Below, one piece after another: positions 26,831-34,080 of a DNA stretch of 52,614 nucleotides. The stretch is from Rivularia sp. T60_A2020_040 (GTDB lineage: Bacteria; Cyanobacteriota; Cyanobacteriia; Cyanobacteriales; Nostocaceae). Within the stretch, counting starts at the first letter, position 1, and the number at the start of each line of letters is the position of its first letter. The notes beneath the pieces are model-generated. The model did not search any database, was not told the origin of the DNA, and saw only the letters and a list, made by a program, of their open reading frames with translations. The stretch lies in the NCBI GenBank assembly GCA_015272215.1, contig JACYMD010000054.1, forward strand, positions 1 through 52,614. The letters are read 5' to 3'. A program made the translations under genes and the position numbers.

Positions 26831-27280
26831 ATGACTCATTTTGGTATTATTTGTCCTGGCTCAACTGGTCCGCTTAATACTATGCTTCCCTTGGGACAGG
26901 AACTTCAGCAGCGCGGTCATCGCGTTACTTTATGCGGAGGAATCGATACTCAATCAAAGGTAGAAGCTGCAGGGATAGAATTTGTAGCGGTAGGAGAGAA
27001 GGAATTTCCACTTGGTTCCACAGCAAAATCATTTGCAAAGTTGGGGGAACTGAGCGGACTAGCTGCATTAAGGTACACAGTTGAACTACTGGAAAATATG
27101 GCAATTATAAAACTTCGTGATGCTCCTGGGTTACTCCAAGAAGCAGTTGTCGAAGCTTTGTTAGTAAACCAAGGTTCAATTGAGGGAGGGACTGTTGCAG
27201 ATATTATTGATATTCCTTTCGTTACGGTTTGCAGTGCAGTAGTACTAAATAGAGAACCTACTATTCCTCCTCAGTGTTAG
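26831..27280 (+). pseudogene. Truncated MGT/CrtX-like glycosyltransferase
   Basis: The 149 codons encode only the N-terminal acceptor domain of a UGT-type GT-B enzyme: the start MTHFGIICPGSTGPLNTMLP and GQELQQRGHRVTL are typical of macrolide or zeaxanthin glycosyltransferases. Such enzymes are about 400-430 residues and carry a C-terminal donor domain, which is absent. The frame ends shortly after LNREPTIPPQC, and 50 bases further a dispersed hairpin repeat begins. It is probably a broken gene. Confidence 0.7.
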
Positions 27281-27846
27281 TTCAAAGATAACAACTTAAA
27301 TGCGCGACAACTTAATTCAACGACAATCACAGAAGTCGGGTTTTTACGATAAATATCCGTAACATCAAAAACACTAATAAAAACCCGACTTCTTAACCCA
27401 CGTAGTAATCAAAAATTTACTATTGAACTCACGTTAAGAGATTAGAGTGTACGGTATTTTTTATTTGTCTAAACATAATTTATTTATGCTGAATAATTGT
27501 AAATGACAATACAAACAACAGCGTTTATAAAACAATTTAATTTCATACATTAAAATTTTAAAAATCACAATATTTCAGGCATATTTAATAATAAAAAACA
27601 GCTATATGTTTATTGTAATACTTATATCTATATACAGATGTATTATACTTCATGTGATTTCATCAGGGTGTAATAAATAAGAATACTCTTTAAACATCCC
27701 TAACGAGAGTTTTAGAATATCTTGGTGCATCTATTCTAAATTTTTTATAATCATACGCTGTCAGATTTTATTTCAGAAATTTATCTATTTATATAGATAA
27801 ACGATATTTTCCTGCGGTTTTGAGAAACTGTTTGTCAAGTAAACTT
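27281..27846. other. Noncoding stretch after the truncated glycosyltransferase
   Basis: After the truncated gene comes the hairpin repeat at 27331, then about 450 AT-rich bases without any gene I can support, leading up to the MITE-like element at 27847. Confidence 0.5.
27331..27393. repeat. Dispersed inverted repeat, AGAAGTCGGG type
   Basis: Arms AGAAGTCGGGTTTTTACG and AAAAACCCGACTTCT surround a loop with ATAAATATCC, a loop sequence also present in the copies at 282 and 3823. Located 50 bases after the truncated glycosyltransferase. Confidence 0.8.
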
Positions 27847-28044
27847 ATATCTTGCACAGAGCCGCATAATTAGCTAAATCATCAAAAATATAAATAAAAA
27901 TATAACTAATCTAAAGCTGTAGTATTTTTAGTCCATTTTAATGGACTTCTGCTATCAGACTGGGACTTGCAGTCCCAGGCGGATAAAAACGAAGTCAAAC
28001 AATTAGTAATTATTTTAACGATAGGTTTCTATGGTGCAAGATAT
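27847..28044 (+). mobile_element. MITE-like element, left copy
   Basis: A 198-base noncoding element with exact 11-base terminal inverted repeats ATATCTTGCAC and GTGCAAGATAT. Inside are two perfect hairpins: AGTCCATT/AATGGACT and CTGGGACT/AGTCCCAG. Flanking copies of AGTAAAC (27838-27844 and 28046-28052) may be a target duplication. A second copy lies inverted at 30123-30303 on the other side of the double-barrel gene. No transposase is encoded, so mobility would need help in trans. Confidence 0.7.
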
Positions 28045-28240
28045 GAGTAAACCTTAAATTATCAGGTACGTTAAACGTTTCTTTAAAACACTAATAAATA
28101 TGATAATTTACGCATAAATTAATCTTTTTCCAACTCTTCAATTTCTATCTTATTGTAAAACACAATACTTAATAAATAGTAAAAATTGATCATTTAAACG
28201 CCTTCAAAGTACAAAAGACCAATAATTAATAAGTAAATAT
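28045..28240. promoter_or_regulatory. Leader region of the double-barrel gene
   Basis: About 195 AT-rich bases between the left MITE-like element and the start codon. It should contain the promoter unless transcription begins inside the element. No clear ribosome site precedes the ATG. Confidence 0.35.
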
Positions 28241-30061
28241 ATGCGTATTATTAATATCGTAACTTACACATTGTTAGCATTATCTCTACCTCAAATTGCT
28301 TTTGCAAACGAGAGTAATGTTAATTCCAATCAAGATGATAAATTACAATCAAAACAAATAATTACTTTAATTACTAAATTAAAAGAAGCTAAGCAAGAAG
28401 TTCAACAGCAAAAACAAATTATTCCGAATACTCCCGAATTTGACACTTTTGACAATCATAAATTATCTGCGGAATTTTCCCCAATTAGTACTCAAGCAAA
28501 AGATTTACAAATAGAAAATAACTCATCACCTTTAGAAAAACCCCCTACAAGACTTTTTAATTTAGAAACTGCAAATCAACTACCAAAAGGTTCCGTACAG
28601 TTTACAGCGGGTAGTCATCAAGCAAATCCCGCAGATAATCGAAGAGGAAATACTGGTTATCAAAATTATTACACTTCCTTAGATTGGGGAACTACAGATA
28701 AATTACAGTTAAGTGTTGCGGCACAATTTTTTGATGATCCTACTAAAACTCAAATTAATGGAACATTCCCTAATTTAACAGTTGCGTCTTTCGCACCAAG
28801 TGCTAAATATCAAGTATTTCAAAATGAAAAATTGAAAGTAGCAGTAAGTGGTGCGGTTGAATTATTAGAACTTTCTTCTGATCCTGGATTATTTAATACT
28901 ACAAATAAAAAATCTTCAGAATATTTTGGCATCGGAAAAGTAGAAGTTCCAGTTACTTATAATGTCGATAAAAAACTTCAGTTACACTTCACTCCTGGAG
29001 TAGTATTCTATCCCGATAAAGTAAAAGGAGCAGATTTTTACGGCACTTTTGTTAATGTCGGTGCGGGAGTAAGTTGGCAAAGTTCGGAAAAATTAAACTT
29101 ATTTGCTAATGGTAATTTACCTTTAGGACCTGGTGGTAATACTTTAAATTCTCAAGATAATTCTATTGCTCGTAAATTATTATGGACTGCCGGTACTCGT
29201 TATGCAATAAATCCTCGTGCTGGAATAGAAGTTTACGGAACAAATGCATTCGGTGCAACTCCAACCACTAGTCTTTTAAGTTTTATCCCAGATGGAAATG
29301 AAGTAATATTTGGTGCTAATGTGAAATATATTTTTGATTTCGGTCAAAATTATGCTTCTAGTTTTGGAAATAAATCAGATATTCCTTTATCTAATCGTGA
29401 CAAACAATTATTATTAGATGGTTTAACTCTTAGTAGTGCGAGTACTTTATCACCAGACGAAATCAGATTAACTACAGGTTTCACTTCCGGAGGTAATGCT
29501 AAATTAAATCTGATGTATGGTTTAGCAAATGATTTACAACTAGAAATTCCCATCGAACAATTTGGAAATGACGATAATCTTTCCAATTCCGAAAGTTTTG
29601 GAAATGCAATTAAATTTGGTGCGGGTGCAAAATTAAGATTTTTAAATCAAGCACAAGGAGATCCATTTTCTCTAAGTTTAAAAGTCAAAGGAGTTAGAGA
29701 TAGTAAACGTCCTAGAGTAGGAACTTTATCTGCGGAAATGCCCATTCTTTATCAAAATGGCAATACAACCGCACTATTTTTTAATCCTAAAGCAGCATTT
29801 TATCGACAACAAGAACGCTTCGGTTTAGGATTGGGAATCAATCAAGTTTTATCCAACAAACTACAGTTAATTGCAGAAATAACTCCCGTTTCCGGACATG
29901 AATTAATTTGGAGTACGGGTTTACGCTACTTTGAACCCGGAGCCGATTTAGGATTAGATATTTACGCAAGTAATACCAGTGGACAAAATGGAATTGGGGG
30001 ATTAGTTGCAGATACGAGTACTAATATCGGTTTTAATGTCCATTGGTTATTTAGGTTGTAA
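28241..30061 (+). CDS. Double-barrel outer membrane protein
   Basis: A 606-residue protein with a signal peptide (1-22, ending IAFA). Residues about 30-90 are polar and partly helical. The rest is all-beta, with short alternating strands, Gly/Asn turns and a C-terminal aromatic/Leu end (WLFRL). It appears duplicated: the first half ends LLWTAGTRYAINPRAGIEVY and the second ends [37 protein letters not shown] matches IRLTTG/LEIPIEQFGND. So it may form two successive barrels of about 250 residues. Function is unknown. It lies between two inverted MITE-like elements. Confidence 0.7.
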   Translation: MRIINIVTYTLLALSLPQIAFANESNVNSNQDDKLQSKQIITLITKLKEAKQEVQQQKQIIPNTPEFDTFDNHKLSAEFSPISTQAKDLQIENNSSPLEKPPTRLFNLETANQLPKGSVQFTAGSHQANPADNRRGNTGYQNYYTSLDWGTTDKLQLSVAAQFFDDPTKTQINGTFPNLTVASFAPSAKYQVFQNEKLKVAVSGAVELLELSSDPGLFNTTNKKSSEYFGIGKVEVPVTYNVDKKLQLHFTPGVVFYPDKVKGADFYGTFVNVGAGVSWQSSEKLNLFANGNLPLGPGGNTLNSQDNSIARKLLWTAGTRYAINPRAGIEVYGTNAFGATPTTSLLSFIPDGNEVIFGANVKYIFDFGQNYASSFGNKSDIPLSNRDKQLLLDGLTLSSASTLSPDEIRLTTGFTSGGNAKLNLMYGLANDLQLEIPIEQFGNDDNLSNSESFGNAIKFGAGAKLRFLNQAQGDPFSLSLKVKGVRDSKRPRVGTLSAEMPILYQNGNTTALFFNPKAAFYRQQERFGLGLGINQVLSNKLQLIAEITPVSGHELIWSTGLRYFEPGADLGLDIYASNTSGQNGIGGLVADTSTNIGFNVHWLFRL

Positions 30062-30122
30062 AAAAAATTTATATTCTAATTAATAGGGTAAATACTAACT
30101 TGTTTTTGGTAAAGCTTAATTC

Positions 30123-30303
30123 ATATCTTGCACCATCAAAACTCCTAACTCAAAATAATTACTGATTGTTTGACTTCGTTCTTACCCGCCTGAGACTGCA
30201 AGTCCCAGTCTGATAGCAGAAGTCCATTAAAATGGACTAGAATATTATATTTTTATTGATATTTTTGATTATGTAGTTAATTATGCGGCTCTGTGCAAGA
30301 TGT
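30123..30303 (-). mobile_element. MITE-like element, right inverted copy
   Basis: About 181 bases, the reverse complement of the element at 27847-28044, sharing the ends (ATATCTTGCAC, and GTGCAAGATGT with one change), the AGAGCCGCATAATTA block, both hairpins and the GAAGTCAAACAAT stretch. Small deletions and substitutions separate the copies. Confidence 0.7.
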
Positions 30304-30751
30304 TAGTTAAGTCGCAAGTTTATCGATCGCAGGAAAAGTTGTCATCCAACGCTTATTGTCAAAAATTTTTTGGCTTACTAACATCGCTTCTTATTACTCC
30401 ATATTTTCTATCCATTGCATAGATAAAAGTCTATAAATGGCATAAATTATATAGTTATCATTGCAATTACTCTATGAATTTTCAAGTATAATCACTGACT
30501 TTTAGTAATGATAAAGTTTTACTTATATAAGTAATCCAATATTTATGTAATAATTAGCAGTCTGAGGTATATCTTTTTTATATTAAAGGCTGTATTCTAT
30601 TTTTAACAGCAATTAAATATCTGGAAAACCGACTAAAAAAGGAGTTTACCTGAGTTTATATTGCAGATTGTTACTGTTAATCTAAGTTATCAAAAAAAGC
30701 AGAATTAACTGATATTTGCCGATACTTACTTGCTATTAACAGCAGTAGATA

Positions 30752-30792
30752 TTGGTCAATTTTGTAATACCAACTTAACATAAATTGACCAA
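30752..30792. promoter_or_regulatory. Inverted repeat upstream of sbtA, candidate operator
   Basis: TTGGTCAATTT and AAATTGACCAA are perfect 11-base inverted repeats separated by 19 bases, 52 bases before the sbtA start. It could be an operator of a LysR-type regulator; the known CcmR/NdhR site is TCAAT-N10-ATTGA, and here the same half-sites occur but with a longer gap. A hairpin in the leader RNA is the alternative. Confidence 0.45.
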
Positions 30793-30828
30793 AAAAAATA
30801 TCGTGACAAAGTTTTTTAATACCTGATC

Positions 30829-30836
30829 AAGGAGGA
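30829..30836 (+). promoter_or_regulatory. Strong ribosome site for the GTG start of sbtA
   Basis: AAGGAGGA lies eight bases before GTG 30845. It is the most consensus-like ribosome site in the window and decides the GTG start. Confidence 0.8.
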
Positions 30837-30844
30837 ATTACAAC

Positions 30845-31969
30845 GTGGATTTTTTGTCCGATTTCTTCATGCGCTTCGGGGCGCAGTTACAATCTCCGAC
30901 ACTCGGCTTCCTGATTGGTGGTATGATCGTTGCCGCCTTGAGTAGCCGACTGGCAATTCCAGATGCGATCTATAAATTCATCGTCTTCATGCTGCTGTTA
31001 AAAGTCGGGCTGAAGGGCGGTATTGCAATCCGCGAGTCTAATCTGGCGGAGATGCTGTTGCCGGCAGCGTTCGCCATGTTAATGGGGATTCTTGTCGTGT
31101 TTATCGCACGCTACACTTTAGCCAAGCTGCCGAAGATTAAAGTCGTGGATGCCATTGCGACTGGAGGCTTGTTTGGTGCGGTGAGTGGCTCTACCCTCGC
31201 CGCTGGCATAACGGTACTGGAAGGGCAAAATATCGCATACGAGCCTTGGGCTGGCGCACTCTATCCCTTTATGGACATCCCAGCGCTCGTGACTGCGATC
31301 GTCTTAGCCAGCATTTATACCAGCAAGCAGCGCGATACCACAGACGAGGCTTTCAGCAAGCAGGAGTATCTCAGCAAGAAGGGCGGTACCTTAGTCAAGT
31401 ATGGCGGTCAGCAAGACATTACCGCAAGCGGGTATCCCAGCGAGCAGGGCAGTAACACAGATGAGCGGGTTAAAATATGGCCTATTATCAAGGAAAGCCT
31501 TCAGGGTTCTGCCCTATCGGCACTGTTACTCGGTCTCGCTCTAGGTCTGCTAACCCGTCCAGAACCTGTTGTTGATACCTTCTACGAGCCGCTCTTCAAG
31601 GGTCTGCTTTCGATATTGATGCTGATAATGGGTATGGAGGCTACGGCAAGGCTCGGCGAGCTGCGTAAGGTGGCACAGTGGTACGCCCTATATGCTTTGG
31701 TGGCACCGCTGCTGCATGGGTTCATCGCCTTTGGTCTCGGCATGATTGCCCACTACGCCACGGGATTCACCCCTGGCGGTGTCATACTGCTGGCCGTCAT
31801 CGCCGCCTCCAGCTCAGACATCTCAGGGCCGCCCACTTTACGAGGCGGTATCCCGTCGGCCAATCCCTCTGCCTACATCGGCGCGTCCACAGCCATCGGC
31901 ACCCCGGTTGCGATCGCCATAGGAATACCGCTTTTCATCGGGCTCGCCCAGGTACTTATGAGCAGCTGA
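30845..31969 (+). CDS. sbtA: Sodium-dependent bicarbonate transporter SbtA
   Basis: A 374-residue high-affinity Na+/HCO3- symporter, part of the CO2-concentrating mechanism, in the plasma membrane. The start VDFLSDFFMRFGAQLQSPTL, the first-half motif GGLFGAVSGSTLAAGIT and the second-half motif AASSSDISGPPTLRGGIPS match the family, as does the exact length of the Synechocystis protein. The central cytosolic loop (about 160-205) is polar. Start is GTG. The gene is far richer in G and C than its neighbours (41 of 60 bases at 31801-31860 against 20 of 60 at 34141-34200), suggesting transfer from a GC-richer cyanobacterium. sbtB follows. Confidence 0.95.
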   Translation: MDFLSDFFMRFGAQLQSPTLGFLIGGMIVAALSSRLAIPDAIYKFIVFMLLLKVGLKGGIAIRESNLAEMLLPAAFAMLMGILVVFIARYTLAKLPKIKVVDAIATGGLFGAVSGSTLAAGITVLEGQNIAYEPWAGALYPFMDIPALVTAIVLASIYTSKQRDTTDEAFSKQEYLSKKGGTLVKYGGQQDITASGYPSEQGSNTDERVKIWPIIKESLQGSALSALLLGLALGLLTRPEPVVDTFYEPLFKGLLSILMLIMGMEATARLGELRKVAQWYALYALVAPLLHGFIAFGLGMIAHYATGFTPGGVILLAVIAASSSDISGPPTLRGGIPSANPSAYIGASTAIGTPVAIAIGIPLFIGLAQVLMSS

Positions 31970-32080
31970 GCCCAGACGGGTCGTGGTCTGCTAGTGTTCC
32001 CCTGGAGCGGCGACCAAGGCGGGCGGCTAGATCAGCGCCTGGAACGCGCGGTGCTGCCGTTTTCCTGAGTTATTATGTAG

Positions 32081-32431
<351 letters not shown>

Positions 32432-32456
32432 CTTCTTCACCCAGCCGATCAAACCC

Positions 32457-32487
32457 AAAAAGCCGGGGCATGACTCCGGCTTTTTGG
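32457..32487 (+). terminator. Rho-independent terminator after sbtB
   Basis: AAAAAGCCGG and CCGGCTTTTT form a perfect 10-base stem around a nine-base loop, ending in a T run, 26 bases after the sbtB stop. It closes the sbtAB unit. A strong classical terminator like this is rare in the rest of the window. Confidence 0.9.
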
Positions 32488-32614
32488 TGTCCGTATTTCG
32501 TGTCTGCGGGACATTTAATCGTTACGCACACGATGATGTAGGTTAAACTTGACCGGAATGCAAGAATTTCAACAAGAGCCGTTCAGCTGTATATTCTAGT
32601 TCTCACGCTCCTAT

Positions 32615-32657
32615 TGGGAATAATACAGAGGCTCTGCCTCAGCATCTATAATTCCCA
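32615..32657. repeat. Nested hairpin repeat before the permease gene
   Basis: TGGGAATAAT pairs with ATAATTCCCA and encloses GAGGC/GCCTC. Downstream comes TCCGGTGGTACTAACTC, a 17-base string also found in the hairpin at 42409-42474. It is a dispersed repeat of the type common in cyanobacterial intergenic DNA. Confidence 0.6.
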
Positions 32658-32703
32658 CGCTGAGCCTAGGAACTCCGGTGGTACTAACTCCAAACTCAAA
32701 CTT

Positions 32704-33594
32704 ATGACTGCGGAAATTCAAACTTCTCCAAAAATTAAATCCCGAAATTCAGGACAAAATTGGTTTCAAGCTTTTGTATTATTAGCACCTGCTGGTATTT
32801 GGCTTTTATTATTATTAGTAATACCAACACTGATAATTATTCAGCTAAGTTTTGTCGATGGAATTAAACCCGGAGATATTGTTAATCCAACGGGTTTTGA
32901 GAACTATTTGCGTATATTTGATCCAATTAATTTACGGGTAATAAATCGCTCTTTATTTTTAGCATTAGCAACTACAGTAATCTGTTTAGTGTCAGGCTTT
33001 CCCGTTGCTTTTTGGATTGCACGAATGGCACCAAAACCTTGGCGAAATCTACTACTTATCGGTTTTATTTTACCTTTGTGGACTTCTTCACTACTTCGTT
33101 CTTATGCTTGGATTACGATTTTACGTCCTACAGGTTTACTTAATAGTGTGTTGGCTTATTTCAACTTACCAATTTTAGATTTACTTAATAGTACTAATGC
33201 TGTATTAATTGGCATGAGCTATAATTTGCTGCCTTATATGGTTTTAATTTTATACGCTTCCCTAGAAAAACTAGACCAACGTTTGCTCGAAGCAGCATCA
33301 GATTTAGGGGCAAATTCTATACAGGTATTTTGGAAAGTAACCGTACCTCAAATTTTACCCGGTATTGCTGCTGCTTCTATGCTGGTATTTATTACGGGAT
33401 TAGGAGATTTTGTGAATCCGGAGTTACTCGGTGGTGCATCGAGTATGACAGCAGCACGGTTAATTTACAATCAGTTCCTCGGAGCCGCTCAAAACTGGGG
33501 ATTTGGTTCTGCGTTGAGTACAGTATTAATTTTGCTTGTTAGTATCGCGATCGCGTTTTTAATTAAGTTTGGTGATACTAAAGGCGATCGCTAA
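32704..33594 (+). CDS. ABC transporter permease, PotB type
   Basis: A 296-residue inner-membrane permease with about six helices. I start at ATG 32704 (MTAEIQTS), because the 30 upstream codons in this frame are made of the repeat at 32615. The EAA loop, which contacts the ATPase, is ...EAASDLGANSIQVFWKVTVP. The first helix and SLFLALATTVICLVSGFPVAFW block fit the PotB/PotH type of polyamine transporters. No ATPase, second permease or binding protein is nearby, so the rest of the transporter must be elsewhere. Confidence 0.85.
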   Translation: MTAEIQTSPKIKSRNSGQNWFQAFVLLAPAGIWLLLLLVIPTLIIIQLSFVDGIKPGDIVNPTGFENYLRIFDPINLRVINRSLFLALATTVICLVSGFPVAFWIARMAPKPWRNLLLIGFILPLWTSSLLRSYAWITILRPTGLLNSVLAYFNLPILDLLNSTNAVLIGMSYNLLPYMVLILYASLEKLDQRLLEAASDLGANSIQVFWKVTVPQILPGIAAASMLVFITGLGDFVNPELLGGASSMTAARLIYNQFLGAAQNWGFGSALSTVLILLVSIAIAFLIKFGDTKGDR

Positions 33595-33659
33595 TTTTTT
33601 CGAGAGAGTAAACGCAATTATTAATTTAAATTTAATTTAGTTTTTAACAATCAAAATTT

Positions 33660-33785
33660 ATAGCGGTTTTCACTTGGGTGCAATACAAATTTTACCTCAC
33701 CCCGCCCTCTTAACCCCTCTCCTTATGAAGGAGAGGGGAAGGGGGTGAGGTTTTAGTGTATTGGACTCAACTAAAATTTGCTATA
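33660..33785. mobile_element. MITE-like element with CCTCACCCC hairpin
   Basis: About 126 bases with imperfect inverted ends: ATAGCGGTTTTCACTTGGGT on the left against ACTCAACTAAAATTTGCTAT on the right. The centre has nested strong stems CCTCACCCC/GGGGTGAGG and CCCCTCTCC/GGAGAGGGG. It codes for nothing and is probably a dispersed repeat. Confidence 0.6.
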
Positions 33786-33786
33786 G

Positions 33787-33822
33787 ATTTAATTTAATTT
33801 AATTTAATTTAATTTAATTTTT
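33787..33822. repeat. TTTAA microsatellite
   Basis: Six tandem TTTAA units directly after the MITE-like element. Confidence 0.9.
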
Positions 33823-34080
33823 AACAATTAAAATTTATTTAAAAATCTCAATATTCCAGAACTGTTGAAGAAATCGGAAGAAAATCAAGTAATTTTAGGT
33901 ACATTGATAGCATCTAGATAATCTGAAATTGTATAAAAAGTTAAATATTGTACGTCTTTAGTTAGAGTACAAAAATCAATTAATAGGTTATGTGTAAAGA
34001 TGTGAAAGGTTAAAAAGCACACTTAAAGCTTTTCCTTTGACCAATTTTTGATGCAAAATTCATCTGATCGGAGTTTGGGA

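Larger units (their letters stand above)
30304..30844. other. Intergenic region upstream of sbtA
   Basis: About 540 AT-rich bases. The only structure I can support is the inverted repeat at 30752-30792 and the ribosome site of sbtA. The promoter of sbtA must be here. The base composition changes sharply at the sbtA start. Confidence 0.5.
33595..34080. other. Intergenic region with MITE-like repeat and microsatellite
   Basis: Between the permease and susA. It holds the MITE-like hairpin element (33660-33785), a TTTAA microsatellite (33787-33822) and then the presumed susA promoter and leader. No gene is seen. Confidence 0.6.

Noticed and set aside
34048..34080. Upstream start codons of susA (TTG 34048, ATG 34051)
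   Set aside because: The internal ATG 34081 has the better ribosome site and gives the family length; the upstream codons are kept only as alternatives.
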